Notes: generated by a model from the letters alone, not told the origin. A stretch of DNA of 38,570 nucleotides from Succinivibrio dextrinosolvens (GCF_900116345.1 NZ_FPAH01000026.1:1-38570); one strand, 5' to 3'; counted from the first letter of the stretch, positions 1 through 7,546 are shown. Numbers and translations: made by a program.

Positions 1-1
1 A

Positions 2-226
2 TTCAGATTTACAAAAGAACAGATACAGGATATACCTTATCAGGCAGCAATAGATTCTCTAATGAGATGCTTCATTTCTATTCCAAAGATTTTAGAAGAA
101 GCAAGCCTGCTAAAAAAAGGTTGTCTTGTTAAAGCAGAGCAGATCATAAATGATCTGTTAGGCTCATGGTTTAACGGGATCTGTAACTTCCTTAAGCAGG
201 TAATTCCATTGCCTCTAGCAAGATAA
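2..226 (+). CDS. C-terminal 74 residues of an unrecognised protein (5' end outside window)
   Basis: An open frame enters from the left edge and runs to a TAA at 224-226. The visible residues are a mixture of helical, moderately hydrophobic segments (for example SLMRCFISIPKILEEASLL and the tail VIPLPLAR). I recognise no motif. It lies in the same orientation as the ATPase gene that follows 183 bases later. It could be a true gene end or the decayed end of a mobile gene; the missing N-terminus prevents a decision. The 227-408 stretch holds no other gene that I can support. Confidence 0.45.
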   Translation, partial: FRFTKEQIQDIPYQAAIDSLMRCFISIPKILEEASLLKKGCLVKAEQIINDLLGSWFNGICNFLKQVIPLPLAR

Positions 227-408
227 TAAATCAATACAAGTTTTTAAAGAGCATCAATCCTAGAGTGGATCTGGATTTACTTAAATTTTTTATCTGGGAA
301 ACTCGAGTGAATAATATTAAAGGCTCCAGATCTAAAGCCCCAATACTCTGCTTGCTGATAAGCAAGAAGAATCTGCTAGAATAGATATTAAAAGCAGGAA
401 ATAGCGGA

Positions 409-2049
409 ATGGCTTCATATTTAAATCCAGGATTTGAAAATTATCAAGAATCATTAAATGCAAAGATATACATTGATAAATCAGATCTCATAGCCATTCT
501 TAATGAGAATATCAGTACCACTCAGAAGTACATCTGTATAAGCAGACCAAGACGCTTTGGAAAAACAGTTACAGCAAATATGCTGTGCTCCTATTATTCA
601 AAAGATACAGACAGTTCATTCCTATTTGATAACTTAAAAATATCAAAAGCAGATTCATATAAAGAACACCTGAATAGGTACAACACCATCTTTATCAATA
701 TGCAGCGTTTTCTCTCTAGAGCCAAAAATGATATTGATCAGATGCTGAACGATCTGAATAACTTTATAAAAGAGGAAATCTGCGTACAGTATCCTTCCAT
801 TGACGTAAGTAAATTTACAGAACTTTACGATGTTTTAGACTGCGTCTATCAGCAATCAAATAATGAAAACGAACAGATCAAAAAAGGTTTTGTATTCATT
901 ATCGACGAATGGGACTGCATCCTGCGAGAGAAGCAAACTGATGCTGCAGGAATAAAGAAATACCTGGATTATCTAAGAGTCCTACTAAAAGATCAGAGCT
1001 ATGTTGCTCTAGCCTACATGACAGGTATTCTTCCAATCAAGAAATACGGTTCTCACAGTGCACTTAATATGTTTGATGAATATTCAATGACTGATCCTGG
1101 TGAATATGCATCATATATTGGCTTTACAAAAGAGGAAGTTATCAATCTTTGTGATATATACCAGATTGATGTTAATACCATGAAAAAATGGTATGACGGC
1201 TATTCTTTTGATGAATCACTGCATCTTTATAATCCAAATTCAGTTGTAAAAGCCATTCAAAGGAAAAAGTTCTCAAGTTACTGGACACAGACAGAAACCT
1301 TTGAGAGTCTTCGCAGATATATTGATTTAAATATGGAAGGCCTTAGAGACGAGATTGTAAAGCTTATTGCAGGTAATGAGGTTGTGGTAAATACAGCAAA
1401 ATTCCACAATGATATGACAACCTTTGAAACCAAGAACGATGTTTTAACTCTTTTGATTCATTTAGGTTATCTGGCGATTGTTCCTGACTCAGAACTAAAA
1501 GGCATAGATAACGACAAAATTTTTGCAGTTCACATTCCAAACGAAGAGATTAGAAAAGAATTCAGAAACATAACCGAAGACAATCAGAATTATCCTGGAA
1601 TTTACGCGCTTATCAGTCAGTCCATGGATTTACTAGAAAAAATCTATGAAAAAGATAACAAGGCAGTTGCACAGGCATTCGATATTGCACATCAGGACCA
1701 TACATCAATTCTGAAATACAACGACGAGAACTCTCTAAGCTGCGTTATCTCTCTTGCCTTAAATCTTGCCTCTGTGGATTTATACAATGTATATAGAGAG
1801 CTTCCATCAGGAAAAGGCTTTGCTGATATGGTATATATTCCAAAGCAGGGAGTAGAAAAACCTGCTCTTTTGGTTGAGCTTAAATATAATCAGAGTGCTA
1901 TAACAGCAATTGATCAGATAAAGCAGAAAAACTACAGCAGAATCTTCCATGATTACAAAGGAGAAGTTCTGTTGGTTGGCATCAACTACGATAAAGACAC
2001 CAAGACCCATCAGTGTCAGATTGAAAAGATGAATTCTCAAAACTTTTAG
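409..2049 (+). CDS. AAA-ATPase-like / PD-(D/E)XK nuclease-fold protein
   Basis: A 546-residue protein of the widespread AAA-ATPase-like plus PDDEXK_9 (formerly DUF1703) architecture, abundant in gut anaerobes. Seen: an N-terminal FENYQESLNAKIYIDKS stretch typical of the family, a degenerate P-loop SRPRRFGKT near residue 46, a Walker-B-like FVFIIDEWD near residue 165, and a C-terminal nuclease-like core with GKGFADMVYIP followed by ALLVELKYN, giving the D...ELK signature of PD-(D/E)XK folds. Full family length. These proteins are predicted ATPases with an associated nuclease fold and often occur in many copies; their role (mobile element or defence) is not established. The gene stands alone, with a strong terminator 190 bases downstream. 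Confidence 0.85.
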   Translation: MASYLNPGFENYQESLNAKIYIDKSDLIAILNENISTTQKYICISRPRRFGKTVTANMLCSYYSKDTDSSFLFDNLKISKADSYKEHLNRYNTIFINMQRFLSRAKNDIDQMLNDLNNFIKEEICVQYPSIDVSKFTELYDVLDCVYQQSNNENEQIKKGFVFIIDEWDCILREKQTDAAGIKKYLDYLRVLLKDQSYVALAYMTGILPIKKYGSHSALNMFDEYSMTDPGEYASYIGFTKEEVINLCDIYQIDVNTMKKWYDGYSFDESLHLYNPNSVVKAIQRKKFSSYWTQTETFESLRRYIDLNMEGLRDEIVKLIAGNEVVVNTAKFHNDMTTFETKNDVLTLLIHLGYLAIVPDSELKGIDNDKIFAVHIPNEEIRKEFRNITEDNQNYPGIYALISQSMDLLEKIYEKDNKAVAQAFDIAHQDHTSILKYNDENSLSCVISLALNLASVDLYNVYRELPSGKGFADMVYIPKQGVEKPALLVELKYNQSAITAIDQIKQKNYSRIFHDYKGEVLLVGINYDKDTKTHQCQIEKMNSQNF

Positions 2050-2237
2050 TAATACATATGATTACAAGAGAAGTTCATTATAATCAGTCCAGAAAGAAGG
2101 AATTTCAATCTTGCCCCATAGGCTATCTTGATTTACCATAAAGGTGATGACCATATTAGAAAAACTAGAATCACTAAAATAATTAAGGTTTTCATAGCTG
2201 ATCCTTAATTTATATAAGATTCTAATAATTATAATGC

Positions 2238-2270
2238 TGTAGAGCCATGTACCAGATGGCTCTACATTTT
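2238..2270 (+). terminator. Intrinsic terminator downstream of the AAA-ATPase gene
   Basis: A perfect 11-bp inverted repeat (TGTAGAGCCAT / ATGGCTCTACA, 7-base loop) is followed by TTTT. It lies about 190 bases after the ATPase stop codon. It probably ends that transcript; a short independent RNA ending here cannot be excluded. Confidence 0.7.
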
Positions 2271-2723
2271 AGCCTCCCAAACACTTTTGCTAGTTTGCAT
2301 TTACATGTTTTATCAAATAGTTAGCATATCCTTGTATCCAGATTATATTGAAATAAAAAAGCAAAAATCCTAATGATCGAGGAATATGAAAGACGGACAC
2401 AGAAGATATTGACTAAAAATTAGCTGATAGTAAGGCATATATTTCCTGACTACTAAATATCCAATAAAAAACAATAAGCAAGAAAACATTAATCCAGCCT
2501 AGAGCTACCAATTAATCCCTAAATACAGAGAAAATTTTTTGTAATTAATTTCAAAATATTGAATAACTTCACGAAATAATATATTGAAATTAAAAAAGTA
2601 TTTTTTTTGTGACCTTCCGTCTTTAAATCAGCTGAAAATAATCCTAAGATTGAAGTGTGGTTACATTTCAGTACTGCATTTTGTTTTTATCCGGCACTAA
2701 GATCGGGTTAAGGAAGTGTTAAT
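2271..2723. other. Non-coding AT-rich stretch upstream of hpf
   Basis: About 450 bases with stops in all frames and no gene that I can support. It must hold the hpf promoter, but no hexamer pair is convincing enough to call. In many gammaproteobacteria rpoN lies just upstream of hpf; no rpoN coding remnant is visible here. Confidence 0.5.
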
Positions 2724-3008
2724 ATGCAAATTAATATCCATGGTGTTGGCATTACAGTTACAGACTCTTTAAAAGACTATGTAAATGACAAATTCAAACG
2801 TCTTGAACGTAAGGGAGATCTAATAACCTCAATTTCAGTTACCTTAACTGTAGAAAAACTAGCCCACATTGCAAAGGCAGATTTGGCCGTAGTTGGTAAT
2901 AATCTACATGCAGAAGCTGAAGCCGAAAGTATGTATCCAGCAATTGACGCATTAATTGATAAAGTTGATGGACAATTGGTAAAATACAAAGAGAAAATGA
3001 AGTCATAA
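2724..3008 (+). CDS. hpf: Ribosome hibernation-promoting factor, short form
   Basis: A 94-residue protein of the HPF/YfiA family, matching the short (non-dimerising C-terminal domain) form typical of gammaproteobacteria. It opens with MQINIHGVGITVTDSLKDYV, continues through the alternating beta-alpha-beta segments (SISVTLTVEK, HIAKADLAVVG, LHAEAEAESMYPAIDALIDKVDGQL) and ends in a basic tail. The family binds the 30S decoding region in stationary phase and helps form inactive 100S ribosomes. The start is supported by an AAGGAAG Shine-Dalgarno. It is followed by a terminator and then ptsN, preserving the classical hpf-ptsN-rapZ order. Confidence 0.95.
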   Translation: MQINIHGVGITVTDSLKDYVNDKFKRLERKGDLITSISVTLTVEKLAHIAKADLAVVGNNLHAEAEAESMYPAIDALIDKVDGQLVKYKEKMKS

Positions 3009-3026
3009 CTCGTGATTATTTAATAT

Positions 3027-3053
3027 AAGGCCCTGTATTGACAGGGCTTTTTC
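3027..3053 (+). terminator. Terminator or attenuator between hpf and ptsN
   Basis: GCCCTG and CAGGGC form a short GC stem with a 6-base loop followed by TTTTTC. Because ptsN starts only 20 bases later in the same direction, it may reduce rather than abolish read-through from hpf. Confidence 0.65.
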
Positions 3054-3071
3054 GTCTTTGAGGATAGAATC

Positions 3072-3590
3072 TTGATAAAATTCATTGAAACACAGGTTAT
3101 TCCTAAATCTTTAATTTTATCTCCGCTTTTCTGCTTTAGTAAAAAAAGACTGTTTGAGGAGATTGCCGACTGCGCCGGCTACGTCCTGCAGAAACCAGCA
3201 AAAGAAATCATAGACGCTTTAAATAAAAGAGAAACCTACGGCACTACCGTTTTTTATCCTGGAATTGCCATCCCTCATGCAGTTATAGACAGTGAACATG
3301 AGACCTTTGCAATTCTCTCCATTCTGGATAAACCTATCACCTTTAACTCTATTGATTCAGATGAACAGCTGATTGATATTGCATTATGTTTGTTCATCTC
3401 TAGATATGATGATGCTGCTAAGATAGAATCATTACTGAAGAATATTACTATTGTGCTGTCTAACAACGATCTGCTCAATTCCCTGAGACTGGTTAAGAAT
3501 GAACCATCAAAGCTGGCAATTCTTTTAAACAAGATCGATTACATTCTGGATAAGCCAAAACAGGATAATTCACAAACAAATTCAGATTAA
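3072..3590 (+). CDS. ptsN: Nitrogen-PTS EIIA component PtsN
   Basis: A 172-residue EIIA(Ntr)-type protein. The phosphorylatable histidine is H69 in the motif PGIAIPHAVID, the hallmark of the fructose/mannitol EIIA fold. Known family role: final phospho-acceptor of the nitrogen-related PTS, regulating potassium transport, nitrogen and envelope stress responses rather than sugar uptake. The translation start is a TTG at 3072, preceded by GAGGATA at suitable distance; no better ATG precedes the conserved N-terminus. The next gene, rapZ, begins 18 bases after its stop, so the two are probably co-transcribed. The usual partner gene npr is absent after rapZ in this window. Confidence 0.93.
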   Translation: MIKFIETQVIPKSLILSPLFCFSKKRLFEEIADCAGYVLQKPAKEIIDALNKRETYGTTVFYPGIAIPHAVIDSEHETFAILSILDKPITFNSIDSDEQLIDIALCLFISRYDDAAKIESLLKNITIVLSNNDLLNSLRLVKNEPSKLAILLNKIDYILDKPKQDNSQTNSD

Positions 3591-3608
3591 ATTCAATAGG
3601 ATAGATTT

Positions 3609-4490
3609 ATGCAAAAGCAAGTAGATCTGGTTGTAATATCAGGAAGATCCGGTTCGGGTAAGACTGTTGCCCTGCATGCATTGGAAGATCTCGGATTTTA
3701 CTGCGTAGATAATCTCCCTGTTGAGCTTCTTTATAACATGATTGATCTTGCAAAGAGGTCCTATCCTAAGATTGCAATTTCAATTGATGTCAGAAACCTT
3801 CCAGACTCGGGCCACGAGGAATTACTGAATGATATCTATCTGAAAGTAAACAATGATCCTGTAATTGATAGCACCATCGTCTTTATAGACGCTGATGATC
3901 AGGTTCTAATCAAAAGATACTCAGAAACCAGACGACTTCACCCTTTATCTTTGAAGAATTTAACGCTGAACGAAGCTATCCAGAAAGAGACAGAGATTCT
4001 GAAAATAATATCCTCGGTTGCAGACTTAAGAATAGATACCACCAATCTGTCCATCCATGATTTATGTAAAAACGTAATCTCAAGCATAAACGGCAAACCA
4101 TTCAAGGAAGTTGTGCTTATCTTTGAATCATTTGGATATAAGGACGGAATAACCAAAGAGGCTGATTTTGTTTTTGACGCAAGATTCCTGCCTAACCCAT
4201 ACTGGGATAAGAATATAAGAAGCTACTGCGGATTAGAGGAACCAATTAAGAATTTCTTTGCCAAATATCCTGAGGTTGAAAACTATATCAACAAGCTTGA
4301 TGATCTGCTGCTTGAAATCATGCCTGCCATAGAGGTCGGAGATAGAAGCTATCTTACTGTAGCGGTAGGCTGTACAGGTGGTTTTCACCGATCAGTGTAT
4401 ATAGCACAGACTCTTGCTGACAGATTCAAGGAAAGAGGAACCAATGTAAAGGTTCGTCACCGCAGTCTGCAGAAAATGAAAAAACAGTGA
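3609..4490 (+). CDS. rapZ: RNase adapter protein RapZ
   Basis: A 293-residue RapZ (YvcJ/YhbJ) family protein, close to the usual 284. Seen: P-loop GRSGSGKT at residues 12-19, the DNLP segment that follows it, a Walker-B-like VFIDADD, and the C-terminal domain with the highly conserved GCTGGFHRSVYIA motif and basic tail KVRHRSLQKMKKQ, which in E. coli RapZ contributes to RNA binding. Known role: senses glucosamine-6-phosphate and directs RNase E to the sRNA GlmZ, tuning GlmS and so cell-wall precursor supply. Follows ptsN by 18 bases with its own AGGATAG ribosome-binding site. Directly downstream lies the left edge of the accessory island. Confidence 0.95.
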   Translation: MQKQVDLVVISGRSGSGKTVALHALEDLGFYCVDNLPVELLYNMIDLAKRSYPKIAISIDVRNLPDSGHEELLNDIYLKVNNDPVIDSTIVFIDADDQVLIKRYSETRRLHPLSLKNLTLNEAIQKETEILKIISSVADLRIDTTNLSIHDLCKNVISSINGKPFKEVVLIFESFGYKDGITKEADFVFDARFLPNPYWDKNIRSYCGLEEPIKNFFAKYPEVENYINKLDDLLLEIMPAIEVGDRSYLTVAVGCTGGFHRSVYIAQTLADRFKERGTNVKVRHRSLQKMKKQ

Positions 4491-4494
4491 TTTT

Positions 4495-4510
4495 TCAGGT
4501 AATTACCTGA
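4495..4510. promoter_or_regulatory. Perfect 16-bp palindrome after rapZ
   Basis: TCAGGTAATTACCTGA is perfectly self-complementary without a spacer, begins five bases after the rapZ stop codon and lies 17 bases from the rpoH-tail repeat. A T-run precedes it rather than follows it, so it is not a normal rapZ terminator. It may be a protein-binding operator or a recombination-associated site; function unknown. Confidence 0.4.
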
Positions 4511-4526
4511 CAATTAGAGATGTGAA

Positions 4527-4628
4527 TTAACGTGTGATGAGCTTAGTGCCTGCATCCTGACCGTGAAGGATCATCTCTTTGATCTTCTTTAAAGATGAAT
4601 TTTCAATCTGTCTTACGCGCTCATAGAC
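4527..4628 (-). pseudogene. rpoH: Displaced 3' end of an rpoH gene (32 codons)
   Basis: Read leftward, this segment encodes YERVRQIENSSLKKIKEM followed by ILHGQDAGTKLITR and TAA. The C-terminus of intact RpoH encoded at 15134-16036 is VERVRQIETSSLKKIKEM followed by ILHGQDSGTKLITK. By eye only about four to six of 32 residues differ, and the DNA is about 85 percent identical; identity stops abruptly just before the tyrosine codon. There is no start codon and no sigma-factor sequence beyond this point, so it cannot be an active gene. The copy has the same orientation as intact rpoH, making the two tails direct repeats around the island. It may be the original rpoH end displaced by insertion, or the relic of an rpoH duplication. 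Confidence 0.85.
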
Positions 4629-4792
4629 CCCCCATCTTTAAATAATCCATTAAACTACTTTGATTCATTCTTGTAGCTGTAACAAGACCTCTGATCTTTA
4701 CATATATATAACAAAATGAAAAAAGAGGAATTAAGTTACAGACTATTGTGTATATTTCAGGCTATACCAAAACCTATAGATTTAGAGACAAT

Positions 4793-4833
4793 AAAAAAAT
4801 GCTATGGCTTTTACTTTAGAAAAACCATAGCAT
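4793..4833 (-). terminator. Intrinsic terminator for the leftward small-protein transcript
   Basis: Read leftward, ATGCTATGG and CCATAGCAT form a perfect 9-bp stem extended by U/A-rich pairs, followed by seven T. It lies about 100 bases past the stop of the 206-residue protein gene and is well placed to end that transcript. Confidence 0.75.
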
Positions 4834-4935
4834 ACATTAGTGTTCATCCAAGGAGACATTTCTTAGAAGAAACTACAGCAAGATAAATCTACAATATGTA
4901 AAATGATTCGATGTTATTCTTTTATCTTCTCTTCA

Positions 4936-5556
4936 TTAAGCCCAATTTAATTTGTTTATTTCAGTGATGAGCCTCTTTAGTCGATCACTGGCTATATTTA
5001 TAAAGTTTTCAAAAAGCTCCATTTCTTTATTTACTTGATCATCCCAGTCTTTATTATCTATTGAATTTGAGATTTCAAAGTCTTCTTTTCTGAGAAAGAC
5101 TCCTTTAAAGCTTACAGATTTTAAAGAGTTATCCTTTAGAAACTGATTGGCATTGATAATTACATCCTTATAGGAAACATAAAGACTCATTATCTTGTGT
5201 CTGAATTCATTAATTTTAGAAATAAAATTGCCTCTCAAGAATATGGCACTTCCCTGATAAATATAATCTCCAACCTTTTCCGTGAATGATTCGCCTGAAT
5301 ATTCTGTTAATGCGTCATCTCCATACCCAACTAACGAGGATAAATCAGTATATAGCGAAGCTAACTCAACATTTAAGTGAATCAAGTCCCAGTCCATCTT
5401 CTCTAGCTGTTTTAGGATTTCTGATGAATTTTTGCCTGCAGTTTTCTTTGTGAAATCATATTCTCGTTTATTCTCTTCATTTTCATCGTCAAATATATAA
5501 GCGGCAGCTGTCAATGCGGCAGCACCTAATATACTGCCCAATATAACTTTGTTCAT
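4936..5556 (-). CDS. Membrane-anchored hypothetical protein, 206 aa
   Basis: Not recognised as a named family. The N-terminus MNKVILGSILGAAALTAAAYIF is a single hydrophobic Gly/Ala-rich segment (glycine-zipper-like), immediately followed by an acidic stretch DDENEENKREYDF. There is no lipobox cysteine. The remaining about 170 residues are hydrophilic and helical, with coiled-coil character, so the protein is probably an anchored helical domain. Its anchor resembles that of the 58-residue protein encoded 41 bases upstream, suggesting a shared localisation. AGAGGG precedes the ATG. The base composition matches the rest of the island. Located divergently from the zinc-ribbon/WYL/dynamin genes, it is probably part of the same module. 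Confidence 0.7.
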   Translation of the reverse strand: MNKVILGSILGAAALTAAAYIFDDENEENKREYDFTKKTAGKNSSEILKQLEKMDWDLIHLNVELASLYTDLSSLVGYGDDALTEYSGESFTEKVGDYIYQGSAIFLRGNFISKINEFRHKIMSLYVSYKDVIINANQFLKDNSLKSVSFKGVFLRKEDFEISNSIDNKDWDDQVNKEMELFENFINIASDRLKRLITEINKLNWA

Positions 5557-5597
5557 AATAGCCCTCTAATAATCCACCAAAGCTGATGAAGTTGGTG

Positions 5598-5774
5598 TTA
5601 ATTGTCTTCTCCGTTAAGACTTTCGTCATCAAATACATCTTCTGGGACCTGTATCTCGTCACTTTGATTCGCAATAAAGAAAGATGCAACTCCTAATACT
5701 GCTGCACCCAATAAAGCACCCAAAAGCAATTTTTCTGCATCTCCAAACAAAGTTGATTGGCAATTTTTATCCAT
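5598..5774 (-). CDS. 58-aa membrane microprotein
   Basis: A short frame reads MDKNCQSTLFGDAEKLLLGA, then LLGAAVLGVASFFIANQSDE, then an acidic tail ending ESLNGEDN. An excellent AGGGAG ribosome-binding site precedes the ATG with normal spacing. The central segment (about residues 16-34) is a Gly/Ala-rich transmembrane helix similar to the N-terminal anchor of the 206-residue neighbour, and both anchors are followed by acidic residues. The two genes are 41 bases apart and probably form one transcript. Likely an inner-membrane protein; function unknown. The coupling of good ribosome-binding site, conserved-looking anchor and shared promoter motif makes a real gene more likely than chance. Confidence 0.7.
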   Translation of the reverse strand: MDKNCQSTLFGDAEKLLLGALLGAAVLGVASFFIANQSDEIQVPEDVFDDESLNGEDN

Positions 5775-5801
5775 ATAAAGCTCCCTTTCGTTTAACTTCA
5801 G

Positions 5802-5833
5802 TATATAAAAGCATCTTTCCTTAAACGGGAAAG
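5802..5833 (-). promoter_or_regulatory. Shared promoter/operator element, copy A
   Basis: Read leftward: CTTTCC (5833-5828), 20 bases, then TATATA (5807-5802), the latter overlapping TATACT. Here CTTTCC is also half of a dyad CTTTCC-N7-GGAAAG (5815-5833). The same CTTTCC-N20/22-TATAT arrangement precedes the other two transcripts of this cluster. It probably drives the 58-aa and 206-aa genes. No good -35 hexamer is visible, so an activator at CTTTCC is plausible. Confidence 0.5.
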
Positions 5834-5846
5834 TTAGTAAATTGAT

Positions 5847-6035
5847 TCATCTGATAAGTTTGATAAAAAAAATAACAATTATTCCAAAGAGAATAAAAAT
5901 CCAGGCCCCTGGTAACCCAAAAAGTTCATCACCTAAATCTTCTAAGATGTCTCTTGCTCCATCTGCAATAACAAATAGAACCATTATTAGAATTGAAAAA
6001 AATCCTTTAAATATTGCAGCAATAAAACCAAACAT
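5847..6035 (-). CDS. 62-aa two-helix membrane protein
   Basis: The protein MFGFIAAIFKGFFSILIMVL continues FVIADGARDILEDLGDELFG and ends in a second hydrophobic helix, WIFILFGIIVIFFIKLIR. Two transmembrane segments thus flank a short acidic loop (about residues 25-45). I chose the ATG at 6035 because GAGGAA lies seven bases upstream; an in-frame GTG six codons earlier would bury that site. Function unknown. It has its own copy of the CTTTCC/TATAT promoter motif, placing it under the same apparent control as the neighbouring transcripts. The opposite strand is open over almost the same range, but it lacks a ribosome-binding site and membrane-protein character. Confidence 0.65.
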   Translation of the reverse strand: MFGFIAAIFKGFFSILIMVLFVIADGARDILEDLGDELFGLPGAWIFILFGIIVIFFIKLIR

Positions 6036-6081
6036 CTTTAATTTCCTCTTCACTTGAAGTGAGGTTATCTTTTTCTATAAA

Positions 6082-6113
6082 GATATAGGTACAAGTTTCT
6101 TTTATAAGGAAAG
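6082..6113 (-). promoter_or_regulatory. Shared promoter/operator element, copy B
   Basis: Read leftward: CTTTCC (6113-6108), exactly 20 bases, then TATATC (6087-6082). It lies 47 bases upstream of the chosen start of the 62-aa membrane protein gene. A degenerate second half-site (AGAAAC) occurs where copy A has GGAAAG. Confidence 0.45.
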
Positions 6114-6202
6114 TTCAGTTTTATTTTTTTATGAATAGTTAAAACATCGTTTAAATCACATTCTGCAAATTAAAGAAGTTTGAAAAAAAGAAAAATAGAA
6201 TA

Positions 6203-6236
6203 CTTTCCAAAAATAAGAATGAAAGAAAACTATATT
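6203..6236 (+). promoter_or_regulatory. Shared promoter/operator element, copy C
   Basis: Read rightward: CTTTCC (6203-6208), 22 bases, then TATATT (6231-6236). It lies 38 bases upstream of the 71-aa zinc-ribbon gene and is the only evident promoter candidate for the rightward zinc-ribbon/WYL genes. The 22-base gap differs by two from the leftward copies. Confidence 0.45.
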
Positions 6237-6273
6237 TAGATTACAACCTGCTTCTTATTGGAGGAGTATCTGT

Positions 6274-6489
6274 ATGTCGGATTTAGAAAGTTTGAGAAAA
6301 CATTTGTCTTGTGGAAAATGCAACTCAAAAAACATTGAAGTCACAACAAGTCTTCCTTCAAAAGATGAAGGATTTATTGGTGGATTACTAAGAAAACTAA
6401 ACGACAGCACAACTCAGTTTGGCCCTCTATCAGGAAGGTTCTTCGTGATATGTAAAGATTGTGGACATGTATCAATGATCCAGAAGTAG
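6274..6489 (+). CDS. 71-aa zinc-ribbon protein
   Basis: A small protein with two CxxC knuckles, C13-GK-C16 near the N-terminus and C60-KD-C63 near the C-terminus, the arrangement of a single zinc ribbon. The intervening 43 residues contain a Gly-rich turn (EGFIGGLLRKL). Known zinc ribbons bind nucleic acid or partner proteins; the specific role is not recognisable. A strong GGAGGAG ribbon-gene ribosome-binding site precedes the ATG. It starts the rightward transcript, 27 bases before the WYL regulator. Zinc ribbons recur in two later proteins of the cluster, so zinc-ribbon modules look like a theme of this system. Confidence 0.75.
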   Translation: MSDLESLRKHLSCGKCNSKNIEVTTSLPSKDEGFIGGLLRKLNDSTTQFGPLSGRFFVICKDCGHVSMIQK

Positions 6490-6516
6490 CTCAATCAATC
6501 CATTTAAGGGTAGATT

Positions 6517-7449
6517 ATGCCAAGGAAAGCATCAGAAACATCAAATGGAGAAAAACTTCTGAAAATGTTCCAGAAGTTGATGCTTCAGAGAGGAAAACAC
6601 TATCAGAATGAGCTGGCAAAATGGCTTGAATGTTCTCCTCAAACAATTATGAGACTAGCTGGTGAAATTAGTCAGCAGGTTGGTCAGATATTTGATACAG
6701 GCGTAGAACACAATCGAAGATGGTATGCGATAACACCTCAGCAGAAGGGGAAATTTGGCATTGATTTTGAGGAGCTAAGATATCTTGCGATATGCAGAGA
6801 TTTAGCGACTCCAATGCTACCAAAACAGATTAAAGACAGAATAAATCACTGCATTCATGATATTGTGATAGAACTTGTAAGTTACGAGGATAAACAGAAA
6901 TTAAATGAGCCTGTGTTTCAGTTTTACAGCAAAGGAAAGATTGACTACACGCCTCATTTTAAAAACATCACTCTGCTACATCAAGCAATCAAAGATAACA
7001 GTATTTGTGAACTTCTATATAAGAAAGGAGGAGAAAATGAACCTAAATCTTTTAGATTTGCTCCCAAAAGGTTTACAACAGTCAGTGATGTTCTTTATGT
7101 AATTGGTGTGGAGACCAATGAGGATTGCGAACAAATCAAAACGATAAGTATTGCTGTTCATCGTGTACTTCGAATTAAACAGACCGTTTACAGAAAGGAC
7201 TATAAACTCACAGATGATAATCCAAGAGATTTTGGTCTTCCTTGGCATGAGCCTATTACCTATGTAATTACCTTCAAACCAGGAAAAGCTTCAGATTATG
7301 TAAGAGAAAGAATCTGGGCAGATAGTCAAGCTATCAGAGAGCTCGACGACGGTGGAGTTGAATTATCTATTACAACAAGAAGTGGTCCTGAAGTTGAGTC
7401 ATGGATAAGAGGATTTGGTAAAGAGGTAAGAGGTTACAAAAGAAGTTAG
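6517..7449 (+). CDS. WYL-domain transcriptional regulator with N-terminal helix-turn-helix
   Basis: A 310-residue protein of the YafY/WYL type. Residues about 10-60 form a winged helix-turn-helix (KLLKMFQKLMLQRGKHYQ, then a recognition-helix region SPQTIMRLAGEI). Residues about 140-225 match a WYL core: AIKDNSICELLYK, FRFAPKRFTTVSDVLYVIGV, then TISIAVHRVLRI; the literal Trp-Tyr-Leu is replaced by LYVIG. A C-terminal WCX-like region includes YVRERIW and a shape like ELSITTRSGPEVESWIRGFG. WYL proteins, such as BrxR/CapW, often control phage-defence loci by binding nucleic-acid or nucleotide ligands. It follows the zinc-ribbon gene by 27 bases and precedes the GTPase genes by 97, and is the natural candidate to act at the shared CTTTCC elements. 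Confidence 0.85.
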   Translation: MPRKASETSNGEKLLKMFQKLMLQRGKHYQNELAKWLECSPQTIMRLAGEISQQVGQIFDTGVEHNRRWYAITPQQKGKFGIDFEELRYLAICRDLATPMLPKQIKDRINHCIHDIVIELVSYEDKQKLNEPVFQFYSKGKIDYTPHFKNITLLHQAIKDNSICELLYKKGGENEPKSFRFAPKRFTTVSDVLYVIGVETNEDCEQIKTISIAVHRVLRIKQTVYRKDYKLTDDNPRDFGLPWHEPITYVITFKPGKASDYVRERIWADSQAIRELDDGGVELSITTRSGPEVESWIRGFGKEVRGYKRS

Positions 7450-7546
7450 AAATAATAACTTGAAATGAGACCAGCATGAAAAGAATACGACTATGTTAAT
7501 TATTCGAAAATTTCTAAAAGGATAGTTTAATATTGGAGAATTACTC

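Noticed and set aside
2690-2712. Sigma-54-like GGCAC-N5-TCGG just before hpf
   Set aside because: The TTGC element is poor, and the spacing would put the transcription start almost on the hpf ribosome-binding site.
4716-4886. Rightward 56-codon frame beginning MKKEELSYRL
   Set aside because: It has no ribosome-binding site and its middle is the terminator hairpin of the leftward transcript, so chance is more likely.
5842-6057. Rightward 71-codon frame opposite the 62-aa membrane protein
   Set aside because: It has no ribosome-binding site and no plausible composition, while the leftward frame has GAGGAA, two membrane helices and a promoter motif.
6090-6113. Sigma-E-like GAACTTT -35 element
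   Set aside because: Only one of the three related sites has GAACTTT, and no matching TCTGA -10 lies at the right distance.
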